Source: CAILZL01 sp963748005 (lineage in GTDB: Bacteria; Pseudomonadota; Gammaproteobacteria; Steroidobacterales; Steroidobacteraceae). Taken from it: a DNA stretch of 64,000 nt. Below, piece after piece: positions 1 through 8,923 of the stretch. Location of the stretch: NCBI GenBank assembly GCA_963748005.1, contig CAVVHH010000002.1, positions 1,488,001 to 1,552,000 on the forward strand. The letters are read 5' to 3'. The position numbers were made by a program, and so were the translations under genes. The notes under the pieces are model-generated. The model searched no databases, was not told the origin of the DNA, and saw only the letters and a program-made list of their open reading frames with translations. Position 1 is the stretch's first letter. Every line of letters begins with the position of its first letter.

Positions 1-800
1 CCGGCATCGAGTATCTTTTCGGGGCCGGCTGCGTGCGTGCTGACGGCCGCGTTGTGATCGGCGAACGACAGTTGCTGGCCGATGTGTTTCCCATCGGAGT
101 TGACGTCGAAACCATCCAGAACGCAGCGCTGCAGGCGCGTCAGACTGAAACGGTGCAACGCACCATCGACTCGCTGGTGGGACGCAAACTGATGATGGGC
201 GTGGACCGTCTCGACTACAGCAAGGGCCTGGTGGAACGGTTTGCCGCGTATCGGCAGTTTCTCGAAACTTTTCCCGACAATCTCGGACGCATCACCTACA
301 TACAGATTGCGCCGCTGTCGCGCACCGACGTACGCGCCTATGCCGAGATCCGCAATTCGCTGGAACAGGCTGCCGGACAGACCAATGGCCGGTTCGGCGA
401 CACCGACTGGACGCCCATTCGTTATCTGAACCGCAATTTTCCGCACGCGACGCTGATGGGTTTCCTGCGCGCCGCACATGTTGGTCTGGTCACGCCGGTA
501 CGCGATGGCATGAATCTGGTGGCAAAGGAGTTTCTTGCTGCACAGGATGAGAACGATCCCGGCGTGCTGATCCTGTCAAACCTTGCAGGCGCTGCCAAAG
601 AATTGACTGCGGCGATCCTGATCAATCCCTACGATGCCCGCGCCGTGGGCATGGCCATTCAGACCGCGCTGACCATGCCGCTGGCGGAACGTCGCGAGCG
701 GCATGCTGCCATGCTGGAACTGCTCAGGCGTAACGACATCCATCACTGGGCCGATAGCTTCGTCGGCGCGCTGGACAAGTCATTCGCCCGCTGTATCTGA
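1..800 (+). CDS. otsA: Trehalose-6-phosphate synthase, C-terminal part (cut by window start)
   Basis: Glycosyltransferase family 20 enzyme that joins UDP-glucose (or another NDP-glucose) and glucose-6-phosphate to give trehalose-6-phosphate in the cytoplasm, for osmotic and desiccation protection. The reading frame is open from base 3 to the TGA at 798-800, so about 266 C-terminal residues are present and the N-terminal half lies outside the window. Visible family motifs are RLDYSKGL, which in this family holds phosphate and sugar-nucleotide contacts, then GMNLVAKEF and an SNLAGAAKEL stretch. The 3' end overlaps the end of the convergent MscS gene by 21 bp. No otsB phosphatase is seen in the window; it may lie upstream. 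Confidence 0.93.
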   Translation, partial: GIEYLFGAGCVRADGRVVIGERQLLADVFPIGVDVETIQNAALQARQTETVQRTIDSLVGRKLMMGVDRLDYSKGLVERFAAYRQFLETFPDNLGRITYIQIAPLSRTDVRAYAEIRNSLEQAAGQTNGRFGDTDWTPIRYLNRNFPHATLMGFLRAAHVGLVTPVRDGMNLVAKEFLAAQDENDPGVLILSNLAGAAKELTAAILINPYDARAVGMAIQTALTMPLAERRERHAAMLELLRRNDIHHWADSFVGALDKSFARCI

Positions 801-1877
801 TGGCAGCGTCGTGCCAGGCTGGATTGCTGTCCATTGTTTCTGGGTCGGATAGGCGAACTCGATTTGCTCGCGCTCAAAAGCTTCAATCAGCCTGAGAATG
901 ATCCGCTGTTGAGTATCCATGTACAAGTTGTAGTCAGCACTGAGCACGAAGTACACCACCTCGCAGTCGATCGAATACGCACCCAGGCGCGCCAGATGGC
1001 AACGATCCAGACGCACGCTGGCTTGCGATTCGACAATCTCCCGCACCATGCCGGGAATTTTTTCCAGTTTGGCGCGTGGCGTCTCGTACGTGACACCGAT
1101 GGTGAAGAGTACGCGCCGCTCCTGCATGCGACCGAAGTTGCGCATGCGGCTTTTCAGCAGATCGGCGTTCGGCATGACGATCTGCTCGCCATCGACACTG
1201 CGCAGGCGCGTGCTCTTGATGCCGATGTGCTCCACCTTGCCGTTGAAGCCGTCGACCTGCAGCGAATCGCCAAGCACAAACGGTTTGTCGAGTGTGATGG
1301 ACAACGACGCCAGCAGGTCACCGAGCACATTCTGCACGGCCAGCGCAATGGCGATGCCGCCGATACCGAGGCCGGCCACCAGCGTGGTGATGTTGACGTC
1401 CAGATTGTCCAGTGTCAGCAGCAGCACCACTGACCAGATGAGGCCACGCACAATGATGGCGATGATGCCGAGCGTGCCGGCGGTGGCGCGATCCTCCGCC
1501 ATGCTGTGGCGGCGCTTCATGTCGATCCAGGCCAGCGCGCCGGTGGTGGCCCAGATGCCAACCTGCCAGCACGCGGCAATGAGCAGCACCTTCTCGGCGA
1601 CGCGATGTACCGTTGGCGACAGCTTCAGCGTCAACAGGCCAAAGAACAAGCCCAGCACAATCAGGAACAAGGTGCTGGTCTTGCTGGCAATCTGCAGCGG
1701 CACTTCCATCAGTTCGACCTGTTCGGTCGCGGCCATGCGCTGATAATGACCACGAATGAAGCGCCGTATCAATAGAGTCACCAGCCAGATACCCGCCGCC
1801 GTGCCCATCGCCCACAGCCACTGGTTCAGCGTGTTATCCAGATACAGTTTGTCCAGCGTGTTCAAGATCGGATTCAT
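780..1877 (-). CDS. MscS-family mechanosensitive channel
   Basis: Inner-membrane channel of the small-conductance mechanosensitive family, which opens on membrane tension to release solutes after hypo-osmotic shock. The 365-residue protein shows helices near residues 19-38, 67-86, 95-117 and 132-156. The pore-lining helix follows at about 162-190, rich in Gly and Ala and ending AVQNVLGDLLASL. A cytoplasmic beta domain follows with the usual VDGFNGKVEHIG and IVMPNADLL patterns. It has two more helices than E. coli MscS, as in longer family members. It is convergent with otsA, another osmotic-stress gene. No special regulatory site is visible. Confidence 0.92.
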   Translation of the reverse strand: MNPILNTLDKLYLDNTLNQWLWAMGTAAGIWLVTLLIRRFIRGHYQRMAATEQVELMEVPLQIASKTSTLFLIVLGLFFGLLTLKLSPTVHRVAEKVLLIAACWQVGIWATTGALAWIDMKRRHSMAEDRATAGTLGIIAIIVRGLIWSVVLLLTLDNLDVNITTLVAGLGIGGIAIALAVQNVLGDLLASLSITLDKPFVLGDSLQVDGFNGKVEHIGIKSTRLRSVDGEQIVMPNADLLKSRMRNFGRMQERRVLFTIGVTYETPRAKLEKIPGMVREIVESQASVRLDRCHLARLGAYSIDCEVVYFVLSADYNLYMDTQQRIILRLIEAFEREQIEFAYPTQKQWTAIQPGTTLPSDTAGE

Positions 1878-2062
1878 GCAATTTCCACATCGTCATAAGC
1901 CAACAGGACGGACGCGCACCGTAGTCCATACCTGCCCTGAATTTCAATGCTGACGCCATGTGGCTGCACGCATCCAGTGCTGTATGTCCACTGTGTACCT
2001 GGTCATTGTGATGTCGCGCAGTCTGCGTAAACTATGTTTTCGCAAGCCGTACTGGAGCTCTC

Positions 2063-2368
2063 ATGTATCGCCTGGTTTGGGAATTCGACGCGAAGCCGGA
2101 GCGCGTCGCCGATTTCGAGAAGGTTTACAGCCCGGATGGTCGCTGGACCACATTCTTCAAGCTGAGCCCCGACTACCTGGGCACCGAGCTGTACAAGAGC
2201 ACTGGCAATACGCGTCGTTTCGTGACCGTAGACTCATGGCGCTCCCGTGTGGCATACGAAACATTCCGCAAGGCTCATGCTGCCGAATACGCAACCCTGG
2301 ATGAGTCGTGCCGGCAGCTCCTGAACCATGAACGCATGCTGGGCGTCACTGACGACGGCAAGGGCTGA
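2063..2368 (+). CDS. Small protein with antibiotic-monooxygenase-like (ABM) fold
   Basis: A 101-residue soluble protein. The pattern MYRLVWEFDAKPE, a central SPDYLGTELYKS and a C-terminal WRSRVAYETFRKAHAAEY helix resemble dimeric alpha-beta barrel proteins of the ABM type. Members either oxidise small aromatic or haem-like substrates or have no known activity, and no catalytic role can be read here. The start is the ATG after the sequence ggagctctc, a fair ribosome-binding site. The 185 bp upstream, back to the divergent MscS gene, presumably hold the promoters; I see no clear operator there. It stands alone. Confidence 0.7.
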   Translation: MYRLVWEFDAKPERVADFEKVYSPDGRWTTFFKLSPDYLGTELYKSTGNTRRFVTVDSWRSRVAYETFRKAHAAEYATLDESCRQLLNHERMLGVTDDGKG

Positions 2369-2407
2369 GACCAGGACACGATGGTCCGTTGCCTGGCGGT
2401 GGGTTAA

Positions 2408-3235
2408 TCAAGCCTGTACGCCGCGCGGCGCAGCCTTGTCCACCGCCTGCACGGTGTAACCACCGGATTTTTCATCAGGCTGCAGTCGCACGAGGCCGCG
2501 CTTCTGCGCTTCCACCAGCAGGTCGTTGAACGAGCCGAAGCCATGCGCGCGCTCGTTGAAACCCGGATTGCGGCGCTTGATGGCCTGCTTGATCATCGAG
2601 CCCCAGATGGGCTCGTTTTCCTCGCGCTCTTCGGCGATGGCGTCCAGCGTTTCCACCAGTTGATCCAGCGCCGCTGCCGGATCGGGTCCTTTATGCGCCG
2701 GCTTGGGCGTCGCTGTGCTCGTGGCCGCGTCTTTGCTACGACGCGTCTTGGCCGGCTCCTTGCGCACCAGATCGTCATAGTAAATGAATTCGTCACAGTT
2801 GTTGATGAACAGGTCGGAAGTGGAATTCTTCACGCCCACGCCGATCACCGTCTTGGCATTCTCGCGCAGCTTGCTGACCAACGGTGAAAAATCCGAATCA
2901 CCGCTGATGATCACAAAGGTGTCCACGTGCCCCTTGGTGTAACACAGGTCCAGCGCATCAACGACCATGCGGATGTCTGCGGAGTTTTTGCCTGACTGGC
3001 GCACATGGGGAATCTCGATCAGCTCGAACGCCGCTTCATGCAGGTCGCGCTTGAAATCCTTGTAGCGGTCAAAATCGCAATAGGCCTTCTTGACGACGAT
3101 ATGACCCTTGAGCAACAGGCGCTCCAGCACCTTGCGGATGTCGAAGCCCGGATACTTGGCATCACGCGCGCCAAGGGCGAGATTCTCCAGATCGAGAAAC
3201 ACGGCCATGGTGGCATCGGTAGTCTTGATGTTCAT
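2408..3235 (-). CDS. NYN-domain ribonuclease-like protein with OST-HTH/LOTUS domain
   Basis: PIN-like NYN domain (LabA/DUF88 group), residues about 10-160. It has the acidic motif MAVFLDLENLA at its start and IISGDSDFSPLV in the middle, which carry the aspartates expected to bind metal for RNA cleavage. A charged linker follows, then a C-terminal OST-HTH (LOTUS) domain (about 190-260, GSMIKQAIKRRNPGF...GFGSFNDLL), which binds RNA in other proteins. I place the start at ATG 3235. The frame also reaches a TTG at 3286 that would overlap the end of the antiporter gene, but it adds a stretch unlike the family. Likely RNA turnover or RNA control; the target is unknown. Confidence 0.85.
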   Translation of the reverse strand: MNIKTTDATMAVFLDLENLALGARDAKYPGFDIRKVLERLLLKGHIVVKKAYCDFDRYKDFKRDLHEAAFELIEIPHVRQSGKNSADIRMVVDALDLCYTKGHVDTFVIISGDSDFSPLVSKLRENAKTVIGVGVKNSTSDLFINNCDEFIYYDDLVRKEPAKTRRSKDAATSTATPKPAHKGPDPAAALDQLVETLDAIAEEREENEPIWGSMIKQAIKRRNPGFNERAHGFGSFNDLLVEAQKRGLVRLQPDEKSGGYTVQAVDKAAPRGVQA

Positions 3236-3278
3236 AGTAAGCGCATCATGAACTTTATGAAGACGAGTAGCCAGTAGA

Positions 3279-5255
3279 CTATCCAATCAGCAATATACTC
3301 TCGCCCTGCTCCAGCGCTTCCGGCGTGCCGTACAACACCACCACGTCACCTTCCCTGAACACCATGTTGCTCGCGGGCTGACGCCCGACGATACCGTCGC
3401 GACGGATGGCATTCACGCTCACATCGGCTTCTTCGAGTTTCAGCTGCGCAATGCTGCGACCAATGGCGTAGGCATTGCGTGGCAACACCACGGTACGCAG
3501 TTCGCCTCGCAGGGCGTGGCTTTCATCAATGGGGCGGGCGTCTTCGCGACGGAAGATGCGGCGCAGCATGCTGTAACGATTGTCGCGGATGTCGCCCACG
3601 GTCTTTACCACACGCGATACCGGCATGTTGAGCAGCAACAGCATGTGCGACATCAACATCAGGCTGGCTTCCAGTGTTTCCGGCACCACTTCGGTGGCAC
3701 CGGCCGTCTGCAATTCATCGAGTTTGGTATCGTCCTGAGTGCGCACCAGCACCGGCACATCATCGCGCAGCTTGCGCACGCTTTTCAGGATGCGCAGCGC
3801 CAGATTGGGATCCGCAAAACTGATGACCAGCACGCTGCAATGCTCAAGTCCCACGGCTTGCAGAATCTCGATATCCGCCGCATCGCCATAAACCACCGGA
3901 TCACCGGCCTGACGCGCCTGCTGCACGCGTTTGGGATCCATGTCCAGCGCGATGTATTCAAAGGCATGTTTTTCCAGTGCACGCGCCAGGTTCTGGCCGA
4001 CACGACCGAAGCCGCACAGGATGACGTGATTGCGCTGCGCCACGGTATGTGTCGCCGCCAGTTCGCGTTGCAGTTCGCTGAGCTCGGGCTTGCCGTGTTT
4101 TAGCAGATACTCCGTGACACGTGTGTTGTGGCGGATCAGAAAGGGACTGAGCACCATGCTTACTACCGTGGCGGCCAGCAGCGGCTGAATGACGTCATCG
4201 CCTATCAGGCGGTCATTCAAGGTCAGGGTCAGCAAGGCAAAACCAAACTCGCCGCCCTGCGCAATCACCAGCCCGGTCTGGATGGCGCTCGGCCAGTCCC
4301 TGGTCAGACGGCGCGCCATGATGCTGACAATAAACGCCTTGCTGAACTGCAGCAGCACCACCAGCAGCAACACCAGCCACAGGCGATCAACCAGCAGCCG
4401 CAAATCCAGCATCGTGCCGACGGTGATAAAGAACAGGCCGAGCAGGATGTCACGGAAGGGACGAATCACCACCTCTATCTGATGCCGGTACTCGGTTTCC
4501 GCGAGCATCATGCCGGCCAGAAATGCGCCCAGCGCCAGTGACAAGCCCACCTGATTGGTCGCCCAGGCGCTGGCGAGTGTGACCAGCAATACCGTGAGCG
4601 TGAACACTTCGACACTGCGTGCATGCGTGATTTCATGGAACAGCGGGCGCAGCAGCCAGCGCCCGGCGGCAATCACGAACAGCAGGGCGATACCGGCACG
4701 CAACAAGGCGCCGCCAATTGCCAGTGGATCGAGCACATTCAACTGACTGCGCAACGCGCTTTCCAGGGCCAGCAAGGGCACGAAGGCAAGATCCTGAAAC
4801 AGCAGAATGCCCACGGCCAGCCGACCATGCGGTCGATTGATTTCAAGTTGCTCGGTGAGCTGCCGCACCACGATGGCCGTCGATGACATGGCCAGTGCAC
4901 CACCCAGTACGATGGACACCATCGGCGGCGCACCCAGCAACCATGCGGTGCCGCCGATCAATGCAGTAGTCAGGATCACCTGCGCGCCACCCAGGCCGAA
5001 CACTTCCCAGCGCATGGCCAGCATGCGCGGATAGGAAAACTCCAGTCCCAGCGTGAACACCAGGAACACCACGCCATATTCGGCCAGCAACCGCGTGGTC
5101 TCGCTGCCCGCCAGACTCAACGCCTTCGCGCCCAGCAACATGCCCACCGCCAGATAGCCCACGATGGGCGGAAACTTCATGCGCTTGAACACCGTGACCA
5201 CCAGCACTGAACAGGCCAGCAGTATCAGCAGTTGTCCCAGCGCATTGGTTGCCAT
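3279..5255 (-). CDS. CPA2-family cation/proton antiporter with RCK (TrkA) domains
   Basis: Inner-membrane monovalent cation:proton antiporter of the KefB/YbaL group, 658 residues. Residues 1-380 hold about twelve helices of the Na/H exchanger fold, with the transport motif LLFQDLAFVPLL near 151-161. A Rossmann TrkA-N domain starts near 408 with GFGRVG at 415-420, ending in an acidic residue (LDMDP), which fits NAD(H) binding. A TrkA-C domain follows at about 575-655. Such proteins move K+ or Na+ against H+ and are gated by nucleotide or glutathione adducts. No ancillary KefG/KefF gene is next to it. It starts at ATG 5255, 7 bp beyond an unused TTG on the other strand. Confidence 0.92.
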   Translation of the reverse strand: MATNALGQLLILLACSVLVVTVFKRMKFPPIVGYLAVGMLLGAKALSLAGSETTRLLAEYGVVFLVFTLGLEFSYPRMLAMRWEVFGLGGAQVILTTALIGGTAWLLGAPPMVSIVLGGALAMSSTAIVVRQLTEQLEINRPHGRLAVGILLFQDLAFVPLLALESALRSQLNVLDPLAIGGALLRAGIALLFVIAAGRWLLRPLFHEITHARSVEVFTLTVLLVTLASAWATNQVGLSLALGAFLAGMMLAETEYRHQIEVVIRPFRDILLGLFFITVGTMLDLRLLVDRLWLVLLLVVLLQFSKAFIVSIMARRLTRDWPSAIQTGLVIAQGGEFGFALLTLTLNDRLIGDDVIQPLLAATVVSMVLSPFLIRHNTRVTEYLLKHGKPELSELQRELAATHTVAQRNHVILCGFGRVGQNLARALEKHAFEYIALDMDPKRVQQARQAGDPVVYGDAADIEILQAVGLEHCSVLVISFADPNLALRILKSVRKLRDDVPVLVRTQDDTKLDELQTAGATEVVPETLEASLMLMSHMLLLLNMPVSRVVKTVGDIRDNRYSMLRRIFRREDARPIDESHALRGELRTVVLPRNAYAIGRSIAQLKLEEADVSVNAIRRDGIVGRQPASNMVFREGDVVVLYGTPEALEQGESILLIG

Positions 5256-5401
5256 GGTCGGAGAGTAAGCGATACGCCGGCACAGGGTCGAGAGCAGGCT
5301 GCGAGATTCACAAGGATTGCGCGTCAGGCTCCAGCGTCACAACTACTGACGCTCAACGCAACCATGGAATAGTTTGCCGACAGGCCTTAGCATGCGTCGT
5401 T

Positions 5402-6520
5402 GTGCTAACCACGGAACTTCAAGCTGATACGCTGCTGCTGCGCCTGACCGGTCGCTGGACGGTACAACGTCTCGGCGAGATTGAGCAGGCGTTAAACGCA
5501 TTGCCATTGACCGGCGTGAAAACGTTGCGGGTTGATGGCGCTGCACTGGAGCATGCCGACCTGAGCGCAATGTGGCTGCTGCGTCTGGCCTTGCAGCGCT
5601 GTGCCACCGCCGATGTGCAAGTCAGTTTCGCAGGTGGCGAGCCGGAGCATTTTGTATTTCTCAGGGACTTGCAGAGTCATGCTGACGAGCCGCAGACCGA
5701 ACCCGAAGCCAATCTGGTGTGGACCGAGCGACTGATCGCCGGCTTTGGCTGGCAGGCCGTGCAGCTGGGCAATCATGCACTGGGTCATCTGGATCACTTC
5801 GGCCGTATCCTGGTGACGCATGTGCGCGGTTGGCGCCAGCCGAAACGCCTGCGCTTCCCGTCCATCGTGCGCCATGCTTACGAGGCCGGCATACAGGCCC
5901 TGCCCATCGTTGCCATGATCGCATTCTTTGTCGCGGTGATCATCGCCTACATCGGCGCCAGCCAGCTGCGTGACTTCGGCGCGGGCATCTATACGGTTGA
6001 CCTGATCACCATCGGCGTGTTGCGTGAACTCGGCGTGTTGCTGACCGCGGTGATCGTAGCCGGCCGTTCCGGCAGCGCCTTTGCCGCCGAGATCGGTGTG
6101 ATGCAATTGAATGATGAAGTGGATGCGCTCAAGTCCATTGGGCTTGATCCCATCGAAGTGCTGGTGGTGCCGCGCGTGCTGGGGTTGATCATTGCCCTGC
6201 CCTTGCTGACTGTTGTCGCCGATGCCATGGGCATGGCCGGCGGTGCGCTGCTGTCCAACTGGCTGCTGGACATTTCCATTCCGCAATTCATCGCCCGCGT
6301 GCAGGATGCGCTGGCGCCAACCACCTTCTGGGCAGGCATCATCAAGGCCCCGGTGTTTGCCGTGCTGATCGCCATGATTGGCACGTATCGGGGCATGCAG
6401 GTCAGGAACTCATCGCGTGAACTGGGCCGACTGACCACCGCCGCGGTGGTGGAATCGATTTTCATGGTGATTTTTGCCAATGCCGTGTTTGCCGTGATCT
6501 TTGTTGAGCTGGATTTCTGA
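5402..6520 (+). CDS. mlaE: MlaE-type ABC permease with N-terminal STAS domain
   Basis: Inner-membrane permease of an MCE-type system that moves phospholipids between inner and outer membranes. Residues 1-95 look like an STAS domain (VDGAALEHADLSAMWLLRL is the typical central helix region). About 130-372 is the MlaE core, with the conserved AGRSGSAFAAEIGVMQLNDEVDAL loop. The frame is open back to a TTG at 5249 that overlaps the divergent antiporter gene. I chose GTG 5402, which gives 372 residues, the usual length of STAS-MlaE fusions, though its ribosome-binding site is weak. The STAS part does the job of the separate MlaB of E. coli. It overlaps the ATPase gene as TGATG. Confidence 0.88.
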   Translation: MLTTELQADTLLLRLTGRWTVQRLGEIEQALNALPLTGVKTLRVDGAALEHADLSAMWLLRLALQRCATADVQVSFAGGEPEHFVFLRDLQSHADEPQTEPEANLVWTERLIAGFGWQAVQLGNHALGHLDHFGRILVTHVRGWRQPKRLRFPSIVRHAYEAGIQALPIVAMIAFFVAVIIAYIGASQLRDFGAGIYTVDLITIGVLRELGVLLTAVIVAGRSGSAFAAEIGVMQLNDEVDALKSIGLDPIEVLVVPRVLGLIIALPLLTVVADAMGMAGGALLSNWLLDISIPQFIARVQDALAPTTFWAGIIKAPVFAVLIAMIGTYRGMQVRNSSRELGRLTTAAVVESIFMVIFANAVFAVIFVELDF

Positions 6521-7308
6521 TGACAGCATCACCCATAGTCTCCGTGCGCGGCGTGATTAACCGCTTCGGTGAACAGCTGGTGCACGATGGGGTGGATCTG
6601 GACGTTGCACCCGGCGAAGTGATGGGCATCGTCGGTGGTTCTGGCGCCGGCAAATCGGTGCTGTTGCGCACCATTCTCGGACTGCAGAAACCCACGGCGG
6701 GCCAGGTGATGATCGAAGGCTCGGACATTACCGCCATGTCCGAACGCCAGCTGCTCAATGTCAAACGCCGCTACGGCGTCACCTTTCAGCATGGCGCGCT
6801 GTTCAGCTCACTGACAGTGGCCGAAAACATCCAGTTGCCGCTGCATGAATACCTGCAGGTGTCACAGGCCACGCTCGATGACCTGACTGCATTGCGACTG
6901 CGCATGGTCGGCCTGCCACTCTCGGCAGCCGGCAAGCTGCCCTCGCAATTGTCAGGCGGCATGATCAAGCGCGCCGGTCTGGCGCGTGCGCTGGCCCTGG
7001 ACCCCAAGCTGCTGTTCCTTGATGAGCCCACTGCGGGTCTTGATCCCATCTCGGCAGCGGAGTTCGATACGCTGGTAAGCTACTTGCAAAGCAGCCTCAA
7101 GTTGACCGTGATCATGATTACCCACGACCTCGACACCCTGCTCACCGTATGCAATCGCGTCGCGGTGCTGGTTGACGGGAAAATGATTGTCGATACCCTC
7201 GATGGCATCATGGACAATCCGCACCCCTGGATTCATGAATATTTCCACGGCCCCCGGTCGCGTGGTATCAATCGCCAATCAGATACAGGAGCTGCGCATG
7301 GAACGTGA
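6520..7308 (+). CDS. mlaF: MlaF-type ABC ATPase
   Basis: Cytoplasmic ATPase that drives the lipid transporter. It shows Walker A GGSGAGKS near residues 45-52, the signature LSGGMIKRAGLARALALDPK, then Walker B LLFLDEPTAGLDP and the switch histidine in MITHDLD. At 262 residues it has full family length. The start ATG shares one base with the stop of the permease gene. The end overlaps the MCE gene by 11 bp, so the genes are translationally coupled in one operon (permease, ATPase, MCE protein, lipoprotein). Confidence 0.93.
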   Translation: MTASPIVSVRGVINRFGEQLVHDGVDLDVAPGEVMGIVGGSGAGKSVLLRTILGLQKPTAGQVMIEGSDITAMSERQLLNVKRRYGVTFQHGALFSSLTVAENIQLPLHEYLQVSQATLDDLTALRLRMVGLPLSAAGKLPSQLSGGMIKRAGLARALALDPKLLFLDEPTAGLDPISAAEFDTLVSYLQSSLKLTVIMITHDLDTLLTVCNRVAVLVDGKMIVDTLDGIMDNPHPWIHEYFHGPRSRGINRQSDTGAAHGT

Positions 7309-8230
7309 TGCCAACTATGTCGCGGTCGGTGCATTCACGCTGCTGGTCATCGGCATGGCCGTGGCGTTTGTCATCTGGTATTCGGACAGCGGTGACGCTC
7401 GCGATTACGCGACCTATGAAATCAATTTCACGGGCAGCGTGTCGGGTCTGACCCCGGGCAGTCCGGTACGCTACCTCGGTGTGGATGTGGGCAGCGTACG
7501 GCGCATCACCCTGGACAAGGACCGGCCAGATACCGTCACGGTGCTGGCGTCGGTGGATGTCGATGCACCCATCACTGGTGCCACGCGCGCCAGCCTGGGC
7601 CTGCAGGGCATCACCGGCCTGCTGTATGTCAACCTGAAACAGATGAATGGCACACCAGCCGGTGAACTCAAACAGGGAGAGCGCTATCCGGTGATCGAAG
7701 CACAATCATCGGATATTGATGCCTTCATCGCCACCTTGCCGCAGCTGGCCGTACGTGTTTCGTCGCTGCTGGACAACGTCAATCAGGTGTTCTCACCCGA
7801 CAACGTCAAGGCAATCAACGCAACGCTTGCCAATCTGAAGGCAACCAGCGATGGCCTGCCGGATACCCGCGAAAGGATTCAGGCCTTGATCGCCGAGCTG
7901 ACACGCACTGCGACTGAGATCAGGAATGCCGCAAACAACATCAATAGCCTGGCCGGTGATGTACGGCCCAACGTCAGCGCAGCAGTGGCCAATCTCAACA
8001 AGATTTCATTGCAGCTGGCCAATACCACCGAACGCCTCGACAAACTGGCAGCTGCCAGCGAAGTACCGCTGACTCACTTCAGCGAGCAGGGGCTGTTTGA
8101 AATGGAACGGCTGCTGCATGACGCGCGCAGTGCAGCTGCTGAATTCCGCGAGCTGTCGCGATCGCTCAGGGAATCACCCTCTCAGTTGATGTTCGAGCGC
8201 CCCGAGTCCGGCGTGGAGATCAAGCCGTGA
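7298..8230 (+). CDS. mlaD: MlaD-type MCE-domain protein
   Basis: Membrane-anchored MCE protein that forms the periplasmic lipid channel of the transporter. The N-terminal helix (VAVGAFTLLVIGMAVAFVIWY, about residues 6-27) anchors it. The MCE domain follows at about 40-120 (FTGSVSGLTPGSPVRYLGVDVGSV). The remaining 190 residues are largely helical with repeated NIN/LA patterns, as in long MlaD/PqiB-like proteins. The longest frame begins at 7187, but ATG 7298 has AGGAG seven bases upstream and gives the normal N-terminus. It overlaps the ATPase gene upstream and the lipoprotein gene downstream (GTGA). Confidence 0.9.
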   Translation: MERDANYVAVGAFTLLVIGMAVAFVIWYSDSGDARDYATYEINFTGSVSGLTPGSPVRYLGVDVGSVRRITLDKDRPDTVTVLASVDVDAPITGATRASLGLQGITGLLYVNLKQMNGTPAGELKQGERYPVIEAQSSDIDAFIATLPQLAVRVSSLLDNVNQVFSPDNVKAINATLANLKATSDGLPDTRERIQALIAELTRTATEIRNAANNINSLAGDVRPNVSAAVANLNKISLQLANTTERLDKLAAASEVPLTHFSEQGLFEMERLLHDARSAAAEFRELSRSLRESPSQLMFERPESGVEIKP

Positions 8231-8904
8231 AGACATTGAATATCTTGTTTGGGTATTTTCCCCTCTCCCTCCGGGAGAGAGGACTGATCCGTGCCAGCTC
8301 AAGCGTTGTTGCAATGCTGCTTGCTTCTGTGGCCCTCACCGGTTGCGCCAGCAACATACTCGAAAGCAAGGTCGATGAACCGCAGGTGTATGTGCTGCGC
8401 ACCGGTAATGTCGGCACCGCGACGGTGGCCTATCCAATACAACTGGGCATTGCGCTGCCTGCCGCCGCGCCTGGACTCGACACCAACCGCATTGCCTTAC
8501 TGCGCAACAACAACCAGCTGGACTATTACTTCGGAGCACGCTGGGGTGGGACTGCACCGCAGGTGGTGCAGACATTTCTGATCGATACCATGCAGGCACA
8601 ACAGGGCTTCAAGAGTATTGCGACTGAATCCGCGCGTATTGATGCCGAATACCTGCTTGAATTGCAGCTGAAGGATTTTCAGGCCGAATACACCGGCGAA
8701 GACACGCCGCCAGTAGTCAAGATCACCCTGGGCGGCAATTTGATCAGCATCAAGACCCGCAAGCTGGTTGCCTCGGTCAATTCTGCGAGCTCCGTAACTG
8801 CAAGTGACAATCGGCTTGGCGCAGTGGTCACGGCCTTCCAGACCGCGATGCAGCAGATCAGTGCCGAGATCAGCTCCCAGTTGGCTGCGGCTGCTGCAAA
8901 ATAA
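8227..8904 (+). CDS. ABC-type transport auxiliary lipoprotein (PqiC/DUF330-like)
   Basis: Lipoprotein partner of MCE transport systems, expected at the outer membrane. The lipobox LTGC places the lipidated cysteine at residue 40. The mature part runs LESKVDEPQVYVLRTG and on to a QISAEISSQLAAAAAK tail, a PqiC-like pattern. GTG 8227 overlaps the mlaD stop, which supports this start. The signal peptide is unusually long (39 residues) because codons 12-19 (PLSLRERG) are the translation of a short palindromic repeat found many times in the window. If only the ATG at codon 30 were used, the leader would be just 10 residues, so the GTG start and a repeat-lengthened leader seem likelier. Confidence 0.84.
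   Translation: MKTLNILFGYFPLSLRERGLIRASSSVVAMLLASVALTGCASNILESKVDEPQVYVLRTGNVGTATVAYPIQLGIALPAAAPGLDTNRIALLRNNNQLDYYFGARWGGTAPQVVQTFLIDTMQAQQGFKSIATESARIDAEYLLELQLKDFQAEYTGEDTPPVVKITLGGNLISIKTRKLVASVNSASSVTASDNRLGAVVTAFQTAMQQISAEISSQLAAAAAK
8260..8282. repeat. Family A palindromic repeat inside lipoprotein signal peptide
   Basis: Short inverted repeat built on CTCTCCC and GGGAGAG, read in frame as PLSLRERG in the lipoprotein gene. The same core occurs at 14699, 17145, 20271, 50383 and 54036. Confidence 0.8.
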
Positions 8905-8923
8905 TTACAGAGCACATTGTCTT

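Noticed and set aside
3516..4103. A 195-codon plus-strand frame inside the antiporter gene
   Set aside because: It is rich in His and Gln and lies wholly opposite a clear antiporter gene; a shadow of that gene.
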